Assembly: GCA_930633495.1 (NCBI GenBank)
Contig: CAKNFJ010000001.1
Span: forward strand, 1,116,001 to 1,180,000
Origin: Hyphomicrobiales bacterium
GTDB lineage: Bacteria > Pseudomonadota > Alphaproteobacteria > Rhizobiales > Beijerinckiaceae
DNA: 64,000 nucleotides
Reading direction: 5' to 3'
In this document: positions 28,827 through 36,739 of the stretch, in pieces
Layout: each line of letters starts with the position of its first letter
How positions within the stretch are numbered: position 1 is the stretch's first letter
Made by a program: the position numbers and the translations under genes
Notes under the pieces: model-generated
Told to the model about the DNA's origin: nothing
Databases searched by the model: none
The model's input: only the letters and a program-made list of their open reading frames with translations

Positions 28827-29312
28827 ATGACGATCAAGGTGGGTGACAAGCTTCCGCAGGCGACGTTCCGCGTCATGACCGCCGACGGCCCAGCCGCCAA
28901 GACGACGGAAGACCTGTTCAAGGGCCGCAAGGTCGTGCTCTTCGCCGTGCCCGGCGCCTTCACCCCGACCTGCCACAAGAATCACCTGCCCGGCTATCTG
29001 GCCAAGGCGGGCGAGATCAAGGCCAAGGGCGTGGATGCGATCCTGGTGACCTCGACCAACGACGTCTTCGTGCTCGACGCCTGGTCGAAGGCGACCGGCG
29101 CCGCCGGCGTCATCGAATTCCTCTCCGACGGCAATGCCGACTTCACCAAGGAACTCGGCCTGTCGATGGACGGCTCGGGCTTCGGCATGGGCATGCGCTC
29201 GCAGCGCTATTCCATGCTGGTCGAAGACGGCACGGTGAAGGCGCTCAATGTCGAGGAAGCGCCCGGCAAGGCCGACGCCTCCGGCGCCGAGACCATGCTC
29301 GGCCAGCTCTGA
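28827..29312 (+). CDS. Prx5-type 1-Cys peroxiredoxin
   Basis: A 161-residue peroxiredoxin. The peroxidatic cysteine C49 is in PGAFTPTCHKNHLPGY, the hallmark of the Prx5 (AhpE-unrelated, glutaredoxin-linked) group, and the C-terminal SQRYSMLVEDGTV is typical. No other cysteine is present, so a resolving thiol must come from glutathione/glutaredoxin or a partner; gshA lies 14 kb away in this window. It reduces H2O2 and organic peroxides in the cytosol. Confidence 0.95.
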   Translation: MTIKVGDKLPQATFRVMTADGPAAKTTEDLFKGRKVVLFAVPGAFTPTCHKNHLPGYLAKAGEIKAKGVDAILVTSTNDVFVLDAWSKATGAAGVIEFLSDGNADFTKELGLSMDGSGFGMGMRSQRYSMLVEDGTVKALNVEEAPGKADASGAETMLGQL

Positions 29313-29338
29313 AGCTTTCAGGGATACCGGTTCACAAG

Positions 29339-29370
29339 GCCCGCGCGACTCGCTCGCGCGGGCTTTTCTG
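29339..29370 (+). terminator. Intrinsic terminator after peroxiredoxin gene
   Basis: GCCCGCGCGA, loop CTCGC, TCGCGCGGGC followed by TTTTCTGTTG: a 10-bp stem with T-rich tail, 26 bases after the stop. Confidence 0.88.
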
Positions 29371-29472
29371 TTGGGTTGGCGGTGGAAGGGATGCTTGGTG
29401 TGGCGTGTACCTGAATTGGGTCGAGAGCGGACATTCTCAAATTCGCCGGAACGGTGGTCCGCACATCCTCGC

Positions 29473-30147
29473 TCAGTTGGCCGAATAGTCCTCTGTCCGG
29501 TCAATTTGGATCCATCCCTCTGCTTGCTTTTTGTAAACAAATGAGAAGCCGGAGCCTTCGGGCGATAACCGTTTGCTCTGCCCGGCCGGGCCTCTGGCCG
29601 CCGCCTCTCGCCAGGTCGATAGAACGACAATTGCTGTGGTGAATGCTGCATCGAATACGGGCAGGCTGATCTCAATTCGAAGCTGACTGATCTTCTGCCG
29701 ATCCGGTGCTCCGTCGGGTTCACCGGCATCGCGCCCAATCTGAAATTCCGAGAGCCTTTGTTTCCATCGCTCGGTCGCCTCCGTCGCAGAGCAGAAGTAA
29801 CCCGGCATCTTCTTGGTCGGATCGATGATGTCGGATGGAGCGATGCTACTGTGCGGAGCGCTGACATCTGCCAACAGGTTGGAGCCCAGATATCGGCGAG
29901 CCAAAACAACATCGACGGCACGGCTGGACCATGTCGAGTCGAACATGCATGCGTTCTGGTGCGGAAAATTATCTCGAATCAGCATTTGGATGAGGGGAGC
30001 TGCCTCAATCCTGAGACGCTCAATCTCCTTTTCGAGATCATCTCTGGCCCGCTCCTCCGCAAGAGATGCTATAGGCAGGATCATTAAACTTGCGAGACTT
30101 AGGCGGCAAAACCACCCGCCTAGCTCGATCTTAGTCCCGCCGATCAT
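29473..30147 (-). CDS. Hypothetical exported protein (orphan)
   Basis: A 224-residue protein of unknown family. The ATG at 30147 has GGAG nine bases upstream and gives a signal peptide (FCRLSLASLMILPIASLAEE); a longer frame to 30225 is less likely. A charged helix (DDLEKEIERLRIEAAP) follows, then NFPHQNACMFD, and the C-terminus GFSFVYKKQAEGWIQIDR resembles the end of a periplasmic beta domain. Base composition here (about 29.4-30.4 kb) is visibly less G+C-rich and codon use less biased than in its neighbours, which suggests acquisition from another source. Confidence 0.65.
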   Translation of the reverse strand: MIGGTKIELGGWFCRLSLASLMILPIASLAEERARDDLEKEIERLRIEAAPLIQMLIRDNFPHQNACMFDSTWSSRAVDVVLARRYLGSNLLADVSAPHSSIAPSDIIDPTKKMPGYFCSATEATERWKQRLSEFQIGRDAGEPDGAPDRQKISQLRIEISLPVFDAAFTTAIVVLSTWREAAARGPAGQSKRLSPEGSGFSFVYKKQAEGWIQIDRTEDYSAN

Positions 30148-30462
30148 CGACAGCGTCTCCACAGCGCACCAGCGTCGGCGACATAGCGACGTTGGGAGGT
30201 GCGCAGTCACCGGTCCTGCTGGCACCTCATAGGATATGATACCGCAACGAGCGGCTTCCGCTATGGGACGGAAACGGAAGCTCGACGATTAGCCTCCACA
30301 CGAACTGAACAGCGGCGCACTCGATATGCGAGCATGATGCCTGACGACAGAGCGCATCACCTTCGCCTGGTCTTTCGCCCCATGCGTGATCGATCCGATC
30401 TCCGCTTGTCATGAGACAAGTCCGAGTCTCCCGGATAGCGTCGTGCCCGGAGGAAAGACCGC
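30148..30462. other. Lower-G+C intergenic region
   Basis: About 315 bases between the divergent orphan and GNAT genes, sharing the lower G+C of the orphan gene. No gene, repeat copy or RNA was recognised. It must contain the promoter of the orphan gene. Confidence 0.35.
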
Positions 30463-30912
30463 ATGCCCGATATCATCATCCGCCCGCTGACCGCCGCCGA
30501 TCGCGGCGCCTGGACGCCGCTCTGGCACGGCTATCTGACGTTCTACAAGGCGACGCTGCCGCCCGAGATCGACGAGATCACCTTCGGACGCCTGACCGGC
30601 GGCCAGGAGCCGATGGGCGGCTTCATCGCGCTGCAGGGCGACAAGGCGCTCGGCATCACCAACTGGGTGATCCACCGCACGACCTGGAGCGAGAAGCCCA
30701 TCTGCTATCTGCAGGACCTGTTCACCGTGCCCGAAGCGCGGGGCACCGGCGTCGGACGCAAGCTCATCGAGGCCGTCAACCGGATGGCGCGCGAGAAGAA
30801 CTGCTTCCGCGTCTACTGGCAGACGCATGAGAGCAATCTGCAGGGGCAGGCGCTCTACGACAAGGTCGCCGACAAATCGGGCTTCATCGTCTATCGGCAG
30901 CCGTTGGGCTGA
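30463..30912 (+). CDS. GNAT family N-acetyltransferase
   Basis: A 149-residue GNAT. The acetyl-CoA binding region is CYLQDLFTVPEARGTGVGRKLIEAV, and the C-terminal WQTHESNLQGQALYDKVADKSGF matches the subfamily that includes amino-acid and polyamine acetyltransferases. The substrate cannot be told from sequence. GGAGGAAAG is just upstream of the ATG. Confidence 0.92.
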   Translation: MPDIIIRPLTAADRGAWTPLWHGYLTFYKATLPPEIDEITFGRLTGGQEPMGGFIALQGDKALGITNWVIHRTTWSEKPICYLQDLFTVPEARGTGVGRKLIEAVNRMAREKNCFRVYWQTHESNLQGQALYDKVADKSGFIVYRQPLG

Positions 30913-30934
30913 GGGCCCTCATCTGGAAATTCAA

Positions 30935-30981
30935 CCCTCATCCTGAGGAAGCGCGCCGGCGGCGCCTCGAAGGGTGAGGGC
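30935..30981. repeat. Palindromic repeat family D, shortened copy 2
   Basis: ACCCTCATCCTGAGGA and GCGCCTCGAAGGGTGAGGG, about half the length of the copy at 19931-20042 and lacking its centre. It follows the GNAT gene by 22 bases. Confidence 0.6.
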
Positions 30982-31079
30982 TCGGGGAGTTTCCCAACAG
31001 ACTTTGAGAGCTTCGGCCGGGCGCGATCGTGGTCGCCATCCGGGGCCTATCCGGCCTTGCCGCTGGCGCCGCGCCGCCC

Positions 31080-31595
31080 CTACGCGCCTGCACATCCCGC
31101 CATGCGCAATCGGATCAACCCGAAGGCGGCGCAGGCAAGAGCCACTCCAGAGGCGCCCGTCCGGACCTGATTCCAGACCTGCCACCGGCTCGAATAGCCG
31201 GCCCAGATCTCCCGCGCAGCCTCGATATCGGAAGGGATCGGCGAAACCTCGGCCAGGGCTTCGTTCATCGGAACATTGACGGCCATGGTGAGGGCGAGCC
31301 CGAACGCCCCATAAACGACCGCCGCCACCAGAAACCAGCAGGCGGCTTCGCTTTGGCGGGACCGGAACATCGCAGTCGCCGTCAGCACCAGAGCGACCGG
31401 TGTCAGGAAGAACGCGGGGAAGAAGACGACATTGCGGACCGAAGCGTTCATCGCCTGCATCGCGGCGATCGCAACGCGGGGATCGGCCCGATCCAGCCCC
31501 CACATGGTCGAGCACACCCAGGCGTAGAAGAAGCCGAAGATCGCACCGCAGAGCAGGATCGATGCGATGGGCAGCGTCACGAGCGATCTAGACAT
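31080..31595 (-). CDS. DUF1772 (anthrone oxygenase-like) membrane protein
   Basis: A 171-residue protein with four membrane helices and the DUF1772 pattern: YAWVCSTMWGLDRADPRVAI near helix 1, MQAMNASVRNVVFF, then VNVPMNEALAEV and WAGYSSRWQVWNQVRT. The family was named after fungal anthrone oxygenases, but bacterial members are mostly uncharacterised. ATG 31595 with AAGG upstream gives a normal N-terminus. It is divergent from a TetR regulator with a shared palindromic control region, so it is probably that regulator's target. Confidence 0.87.
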   Translation of the reverse strand: MSRSLVTLPIASILLCGAIFGFFYAWVCSTMWGLDRADPRVAIAAMQAMNASVRNVVFFPAFFLTPVALVLTATAMFRSRQSEAACWFLVAAVVYGAFGLALTMAVNVPMNEALAEVSPIPSDIEAAREIWAGYSSRWQVWNQVRTGASGVALACAAFGLIRLRMAGCAGA

Positions 31596-31637
31596 GGCGG
31601 CAGGCCTTACCCGTACTAATATGTACACTTGAATTCT

Positions 31638-31655
31638 GCGTACAGGAATGTACGC
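31638..31655. promoter_or_regulatory. Palindromic operator between DUF1772 and TetR genes
   Basis: GCGTACA-GGAA-TGTACGC is a perfect 7-bp inverted repeat; a further TGTACA occurs at 31622-31627. Such TGTAC-based palindromes in a divergent gap are typical TetR operators. It lies just ahead of the GTG start preferred for the regulator. Confidence 0.6.
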
Positions 31656-31683
31656 TTTTAATCAAGGTTCTGCGGAGGCCGGC

Positions 31684-32283
31684 GTGCGGGAAGAGAGCAA
31701 GGCGGAACGCCAGCGCCATATCGAGGACGTTGCCTATCGGCTGACCCGGGACCGGGGTTACGGCAGCGTGTCCATGCTGACCATCGCCACGGAGGCGAGA
31801 GCCTCGAACCAGACGCTTTATCGCTGGTATGGCAGCAAGCGCGGGCTGTTCAAGGCGATGGTCGAACGCAATGCGAGGGCGACCGCAGAGGCGCTGAACG
31901 CGGCCATCGAAGACAGAGCGGACGCCATCGCGACGCTGGAGAGCATCGCCCCGATCCTGCTCTCGATGCTGCTGAGCGAGGGCGCCATTCTCCTGAACCG
32001 GGCAGCGGCCGCCGACGAAACCGGAGAACTTGGCGCGACGATCAATCTCGCGGGCCGGAGCGCCGTGCTGCCCCTCATCGAAACGGTGATCGCGCGGGGA
32101 ATGGCGACCGGCAGGCTGAATGCTCCATCCGCCCGGATAGCGGCCGACTGGTTCCTCGGCCTGCTCGTTGGAGACCAGCAGATCAGGCGCGTCATCCGCA
32201 CGCTGGAACAGCCCGCACAAGCCGATGTCGGGTCGCGAGCCGCCAATGCAGTCCTCGCCTTCAGGAAACTGTGCCGCGCCTGA
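31684..32283 (+). CDS. TetR/AcrR family transcriptional regulator
   Basis: A 199-residue regulator. The N-terminal helix-turn-helix (RHIEDVAYRL...MLTIATEARASNQTLYRWYGSKRGLF) is typical; the C-terminal region resembles the TetR_C_7/AefR-like group (ETVIARGMATGRL...AADWFLGLLVG). The GTG at 31684 has GGAGG five bases upstream and is preferred; an in-frame ATG at 31648 lies inside the operator palindrome and has no ribosome-binding site. It probably represses itself and the divergent DUF1772 gene. Confidence 0.9.
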   Translation: MREESKAERQRHIEDVAYRLTRDRGYGSVSMLTIATEARASNQTLYRWYGSKRGLFKAMVERNARATAEALNAAIEDRADAIATLESIAPILLSMLLSEGAILLNRAAAADETGELGATINLAGRSAVLPLIETVIARGMATGRLNAPSARIAADWFLGLLVGDQQIRRVIRTLEQPAQADVGSRAANAVLAFRKLCRA

Positions 32284-32425
32284 GGCCGAAGCCGCTCGCA
32301 CCGCCTGGAGGCGAGGCACCCTCGCGCAAATTCGGGCATGAATCGAAGGAGCCAGGGCAAGGTCTGCCGTGTCGCAGCGCACAAAATCCGCGTGCGCGTC
32401 CAGGTGTTTTCCTGGCGAGAACCCC

Positions 32426-32454
32426 TTGAGCAAATTCTTCGTCCGGCGAATACT
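32426..32454 (+). promoter_or_regulatory. Putative promoter of the Gly/Arg-rich secreted protein gene
   Basis: TTGAGC (32426-32431), 17-base spacer, AATACT (32449-32454), about 80 bases ahead of the ATG at 32537. Each hexamer matches consensus in four of six positions. Confidence 0.4.
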
Positions 32455-32536
32455 TGTCATCCGACACATGCGGCGCCGATACTCGGGAAGAACCGCGCAT
32501 GATGACAAGGCGGCTTCGGAGCCGAGGAGAACCAGC

Positions 32537-33106
32537 ATGCAATCCTTTCGCGAAATAGCCGGTTCTTTCGTGCCCACTGGGATGTCGGCACCGTCATTCC
32601 TGAGCAAGGCCCTGGCGGCTGCCCTGCTTCTGTCGCCCCTCTCGACTTCCGAGACCTTGGCGGGTGCTCCGGTCGCATCCGGTAAGCAGATCGAAGCGCC
32701 GAACTTCATCGAGACGGTTCAGAGGCGTGTCGTCGCCGGCCGCGGCGTGGCCGTCGGCCCGCGTGGAGGCGCCGTCGCGCGACGCGGCTATGTCGCACGC
32801 GGACCCGGTGGCGGCGTGGTGGCCGGAGGCGGATATGTCGCCCGCGGACCCAGAGGCAACGTTGTCGCCGGCAGAGGCGCTGTGGTGGCCGGCCCCGGCT
32901 ATCGGCCGGTCCCCGTCCAGCCCTGGGCGCGGCCAGCTTCCTATTGGTGGCACCCGGGGATGGCCGTGGTTTCGGGCGCGGCCATCGGCTTCGTTACAGC
33001 CACCGCCGCGACGGCCTATGCCAACTCCCGCGCCCCCGCGCCGGGCTATTGCTGGTATTACACGAACCCGCAACGAACCCAGGGCTTCTGGGACGTGTGC
33101 CCCTAG
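32537..33106 (+). CDS. Exported Gly/Arg/Val-repeat protein
   Basis: A 189-residue hypothetical protein. A signal-type segment (LSKALAAALLLSPLSTSETLAGA) is followed by degenerate repeats built on RGYVARGPGGGVVAG (about residues 70-125), a hydrophobic glycine/alanine segment (GMAVVSGAAIGFVTATAATAYA), and a C-terminal CWYYTNPQRTQGFWDVCP motif with two cysteines. Related C-termini occur in many rhizobial hypothetical proteins. It may be a cell-surface or periplasmic structural protein. GAGGAGA precedes the ATG at 32537. Confidence 0.78.
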   Translation: MQSFREIAGSFVPTGMSAPSFLSKALAAALLLSPLSTSETLAGAPVASGKQIEAPNFIETVQRRVVAGRGVAVGPRGGAVARRGYVARGPGGGVVAGGGYVARGPRGNVVAGRGAVVAGPGYRPVPVQPWARPASYWWHPGMAVVSGAAIGFVTATAATAYANSRAPAPGYCWYYTNPQRTQGFWDVCP

Positions 33107-33239
33107 CCGAACCAGTCAGCCTGCATCCCAAGAGCAGCCGCGCCGCCTGCGGGTTCAGCGAAGGCACAAGCCCCGGAGCGCGCGGTCAACCCGGAGTGAA
33201 GGTCGAAAGGAGCGTGTCGGCGGAAGGCGCCATCTGGAG

Positions 33240-33345
33240 ATTTCTTCGCGCGAAGCGGCCGCCGGCTCGCATGAAGATGATGCGGTGAAGCAGAACGACA
33301 GAGCACCTCCGCGCTTCAGGACAACGCGAAAGGCCTCTGGAAAAG
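33240..33345. repeat. Repeat family E, diverged copy
   Basis: TTCTTCGCGCGAAGCGG...CGGCTCGCATGAAGATGATGCGGTGAAGCA aligns with the reverse complement of the element at 34031-34136 (TTTTCGAGCGAAGCGG...GGTTCGCGTGAAGAAAATGCGATAAAACA), with many substitutions. It lies just upstream of the lipoprotein gene at 33389, in opposite orientation to the other copy. Confidence 0.5.
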
Positions 33346-33388
33346 CAGTTTGGGTGTGCAACAGATTTTCTATGTAAGGAGGTTTTCC

Positions 33389-33970
33389 ATGTCGAAGTTC
33401 ATTGGACCGTTTTTTGCCGTCGCCCTCGCATTAGGCGCGGCAGGCTGCGCCACCTCGCCCGTCGTGACGAGTCAGACGGTGGTCGTCGCCGGAGTCGGCC
33501 CGGTTGAGATCGAGCGTCTCAGCGTCCGGGTTGTGTCGGTCGATCAGCCCAAACGCACCGTCATCGTCGAACAGCGCGGGCGCAGATGGCTCGTGAATGT
33601 TCCGCCGCTCTTCGGCAATCTCGAGAACGTCCGCGCGGGCGATACGGTCGAGATCAACCGGGTCGAAGGCGTCATCGTCGACGTCCGGCGCCCGAAGCGT
33701 GGCTCTAAGCCGGGTATCACCTACACGGAGGCGGTCAGCGACCCGGTCTTCCAGAACCTGCCGGACAAATACGTCGTCAGGTCGCTGACGCTGACGGCGA
33801 AGTTCGAGCGGTTCGATGCCGAGAACAGCGTCGTGCACTATATCGGCCCGATGGGTCCGCGTTCGCTCACCGTCAACGATCCGGCCGTCAAAGACGCGCT
33901 GCAAACGTTCAAGCGCGGCGACATGGTCGACCTCACCTTCGCCGAAGCCTTCCACATCATCCTGAACTGA
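33389..33970 (+). CDS. Hypothetical lipoprotein
   Basis: A 193-residue protein with a lipoprotein signal (FFAVALALGAAGCATS). The mature part reads as two similar halves of about 80 residues, each with beta-strand patterns and an 'AGDTVEINRVEG' / 'RGDMVDLTFAEA' motif, suggesting two OB-fold-like domains. I do not recognise a named family. AAGGAGG seven to ten bases upstream makes the ATG at 33389 certain. Confidence 0.8.
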   Translation: MSKFIGPFFAVALALGAAGCATSPVVTSQTVVVAGVGPVEIERLSVRVVSVDQPKRTVIVEQRGRRWLVNVPPLFGNLENVRAGDTVEINRVEGVIVDVRRPKRGSKPGITYTEAVSDPVFQNLPDKYVVRSLTLTAKFERFDAENSVVHYIGPMGPRSLTVNDPAVKDALQTFKRGDMVDLTFAEAFHIILN

Positions 33971-34030
33971 GGTTCGGGTCTCTCGATCGCCTGCCCGGCT
34001 TGCCGGGCAGGCAGAATCCTCCGGGTCAAG

Positions 34031-34136
34031 CTAGAGCAGTTCCGCAATTCTCCGAATCGCTGAACTGCTCTAGTCCCTTGTTTTATCGCATTTTCTTCAC
34101 GCGAACCGGTATCCGCTTCGCTCGAAAATGCTCTAG
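34031..34136. repeat. Repeat family E, intact copy overlapping the rnhA stop
   Basis: CTAGAGCAGTTC...GAACTGCTCTAG forms one palindrome, followed by TTTTATCGCATTTTCTTCACG...CGAAAATGCTCTAG forming a second with the outer end. Elements with this AGAGCATTTTC end are widespread in Bosea/Bradyrhizobium-type genomes. The right end supplies the TAG stop of rnhA (34133-34135). Confidence 0.72.
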
Positions 34137-34579
34137 CGGGCGGTCTTGAACGGTGCCATGCCGGCGCGTGCCAGCGCATCGGCGCGCTCGTTCATCTCGT
34201 CGCCGGCATGCCCCTTGACCCATTTCCATTCGATCTTGTGGCGCCCCAGCGCAGCGTCGAGCCGCTGCCAGAGCTCGACGTTCTTCACCGGCTTCCTGTC
34301 GGCGGTCTTCCAGCCGTTTTTCTTCCAACCATGGATCCAGCCGGTGATGCCCTGGCGCAGATATTGGCTGTCCGTGTGCAGAGCCACCGTGACAGGCCGC
34401 TTCAGGGCCTCCAGCGCCGATATAGCCGCCATCAGCTCCATGCGGTTGTTGGTCGTCTGCGCTTCGCCGCCGGAGAGCTCCTTCTCGACGCCGTTGAACG
34501 TCAGAATCGCCCCCCAACCGCCGGGCCCCGGGTTTCCCGAGCAGGCCCCGTCCGTCCAGACTTCGACCGTGTCGCTCAC
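34133..34579 (-). CDS. rnhA: Ribonuclease HI
   Basis: A 148-residue enzyme that cuts the RNA strand of RNA-DNA hybrids. The four catalytic acids are visible: D10 ([16 protein letters not shown]), E48 (NNRMELMAA), D70 (HTDSQYL) and D134-equivalent (NERADALA), plus the His loop region (VKGHAGD). It starts at GTG overlapping the thrB stop (GTGA). The stop codon lies in the end of an intergenic repeat, so the last residues may have been changed by its insertion. Confidence 0.96.
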   Translation of the reverse strand: MSDTVEVWTDGACSGNPGPGGWGAILTFNGVEKELSGGEAQTTNNRMELMAAISALEALKRPVTVALHTDSQYLRQGITGWIHGWKKNGWKTADRKPVKNVELWQRLDAALGRHKIEWKWVKGHAGDEMNERADALARAGMAPFKTAR

Positions 34580-35541
34580 CGCTTCAGCCCGTATTCGCGG
34601 GCATCGACCACGCGCTGGTGGAAGGCGAGCTTGCGGTCGTATTCGAGCGGATCATGCGGCTTGACCAGCGCGCCGGGCGGCACATTGAGCCAGTCGACGA
34701 GGCGCGTCAGCAGGAAGCGCAGGGCCGAGCCCCGGCAAAGCTGCGGCAGCGCCTCGGTCTCCGCTTCGTTCAGCGGGCGGACGGCCTCATAGCCGGCGAG
34801 CAGTGCCTGCCCCTTCGTCAGGTTGAATGAGCCGTCGGCCTCGAAGCACCAGGAATTCAGGCAGATCGCCAGATCGTAGGCGAAGGCGTCGGTGCAGGCG
34901 AAATAGAAATCGATCAGCCCCGACAGGCGGCTGCCGATGAAGAACACGTTGTTGGGAAAGAGATCGGCATGGATCACGCCGCGCGGCAGGTCCGTTGGCC
35001 AGTTTGCCTCGTGCACCGCGATCTCGGCCAGGATCCGGCGGGCGAGGCCGGGAGAAATCTTGTCGGCGTCGGGTCCGGCCTGATGCGCGAGCGGACGCCA
35101 GCCGGGCACCGAGAGCGCGTTGACCCGTTCCATGGCGAAATCGGCACCGGCCTCGTGCAGCAAGGCAAGGCCGCGGCCAAGCTCCTGGCAATGGGCGGCG
35201 GTAGGGCGGCGGACGGAAAGCCCGTCGAGAAAGGTGACGATCGCGGCGGGGCGCCCGGCGAGGCGCCCGAGCATCTCGCCGCGCGAGTCCTGCACCGGCT
35301 GGGGGCAGATCAGCCCGCGCGAGGCCAGATGCTGCATGAGTTCAAGGAAGAACGGCAGATCGTCCGGATTCACCCGCTTCTCGTACAGGGTGAGGATGTA
35401 GGACCCCTGCGTGGTGTGAATCAGGTAGTTCGAGTTCTCGACGCCCTCGGCGATGCCCTTGGCGGAGAGCAGGTCGCCGATGCCGTAGCGCGCCACGAAA
35501 GCGGCCATCTCGTCATCGGGCACTTCGGTATAAACGGCCAA
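34576..35541 (-). CDS. thrB: Homoserine kinase
   Basis: A 321-residue ThrB of the aminoglycoside-phosphotransferase-like (alphaproteobacterial) type. Conserved elements: [20 protein letters not shown] (nucleotide loop and lysine), the catalytic loop [14 protein letters not shown] and the metal-binding [10 protein letters not shown]. It phosphorylates homoserine for threonine synthase. It starts at TTG, which gives the family N-terminus MAVYTEV. It lies between ispH (29 bases upstream) and rnhA (overlapping), a conserved rhizobial trio. Confidence 0.95.
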   Translation of the reverse strand: MAVYTEVPDDEMAAFVARYGIGDLLSAKGIAEGVENSNYLIHTTQGSYILTLYEKRVNPDDLPFFLELMQHLASRGLICPQPVQDSRGEMLGRLAGRPAAIVTFLDGLSVRRPTAAHCQELGRGLALLHEAGADFAMERVNALSVPGWRPLAHQAGPDADKISPGLARRILAEIAVHEANWPTDLPRGVIHADLFPNNVFFIGSRLSGLIDFYFACTDAFAYDLAICLNSWCFEADGSFNLTKGQALLAGYEAVRPLNEAETEALPQLCRGSALRFLLTRLVDWLNVPPGALVKPHDPLEYDRKLAFHQRVVDAREYGLKR

Positions 35542-35570
35542 GATCGGGCTCTCTTGCTCAGGGTCTAAAC

Positions 35571-36542
35571 TTACTCGGCCGCGTTCGGCGTCGGCTCGCC
35601 GCGCAGCTCGCGCGGCAGCGGGAAGAAGACGTTCTCATCGGCGGTCGAGACGGTCTCGACCCGGACCTCGTAGCGCTCGGCGAAGGCGTCGATGATCTCC
35701 TCGACCAGCACCTCCGGCGCGCTGGCGCCGGCCGTGATGCCGAGGCTGCGGATGTTACCGAAGACAGACCAGTCGATCTCGTCGGTGCGCAGCACGAGGC
35801 GCGCAACCGGGCAACCGGCACGCTCGGCGACCTCGCGCAGGCGCTGCGAGTTCGAGGAATTGGGCGAGCCGACCACGATCAGCCCGTCGACCTGCGGGGC
35901 GACGCGCTTCACCGCTTCCTGGCGGTTCGTCGTCGCGTAGCAGATGTCTTCCTTGTGCGGAGCGATCAGATCCGGGAAGCGGGCCTGCAGCGCCTCGACG
36001 ATCTCGCGCGTGTCGTCGACCGAAAGCGTCGTCTGGGTGACGTAGGCGAGCGGCTGGCCGGCCGGCGGGGTCAGCGCGGCGACATCCTCCAGCGTCTCGA
36101 TCAAGGTGATCGCGCCGGCGGGCAACTGGCCCATCGTGCCGATGACCTCGGGATGCCCGGCATGACCGACGAGCAGGATGTGCCGGCCGCGCTTGTGATG
36201 GACCTCGGCCTCGCGATGGACCTTCGTCACCAGCGGGCAGGTCGCGTCGATGGCGAAGAGGTTACGCGCCTTCGCCGCCGCCGGCACCGCCTTGGCGACG
36301 CCATGGGCGGAGAAGATCACCGGCCGGGTCTCGTCCGGCACCTCGTCCAACTCGGCGACGAAGACCGCGCCCTTCCGCTTCAGGGATTCGACGACGTATT
36401 TGTTATGGACGATCTCGTGGCGGACATAGACCGGCGCGCCATGGAGGCTGAGCGCCTTCTCGACGGCGTCGATGGCACGCACGACCCCGGCGCAGAAGCC
36501 GCGCGGGGCGCAAAGCAGGATGTCGAGCGGCGGCTTGGTCAC
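35571..36542 (-). CDS. ispH: 4-hydroxy-3-methylbut-2-enyl diphosphate reductase
   Basis: About 323 residues. The last step of the MEP isoprenoid pathway, making IPP and DMAPP. The three iron-sulfur cysteines are in [21 protein letters not shown] and [11 protein letters not shown], and the catalytic E is in the family's usual place. The GTG at 36542 gives a normal N-terminus; a TTG at 36560 would add six residues. It is the first gene of the ispH-thrB-rnhA operon. Confidence 0.95.
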   Translation of the reverse strand: MTKPPLDILLCAPRGFCAGVVRAIDAVEKALSLHGAPVYVRHEIVHNKYVVESLKRKGAVFVAELDEVPDETRPVIFSAHGVAKAVPAAAKARNLFAIDATCPLVTKVHREAEVHHKRGRHILLVGHAGHPEVIGTMGQLPAGAITLIETLEDVAALTPPAGQPLAYVTQTTLSVDDTREIVEALQARFPDLIAPHKEDICYATTNRQEAVKRVAPQVDGLIVVGSPNSSNSQRLREVAERAGCPVARLVLRTDEIDWSVFGNIRSLGITAGASAPEVLVEEIIDAFAERYEVRVETVSTADENVFFPLPRELRGEPTPNAAE

Positions 36543-36739
36543 GCGCAGAAGAAACTCCAATCGATCCGGCCTTCTTTCGGCGGGACGATGGCGATGTCAA
36601 GGAAGCGAAGCGGCGCAGGCTCGGCGGCCATGCCGATTGCCTCTCGCAGGATCGCCATCGAGGCCCTAGATAGAGCCATGGTCCGCGCGCCGTTCCGCCG
36701 TGCCGGCCACCCACGCCCGCCTTCGATCACGAGTTCCGC

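Noticed and set aside
29473-32283. Possible defence or genomic island in the 29-32 kb accessory stretch
   Set aside because: No integrase, transposase, toxin, nuclease or attachment site is visible; only one orphan, a GNAT and a TetR/DUF1772 pair.
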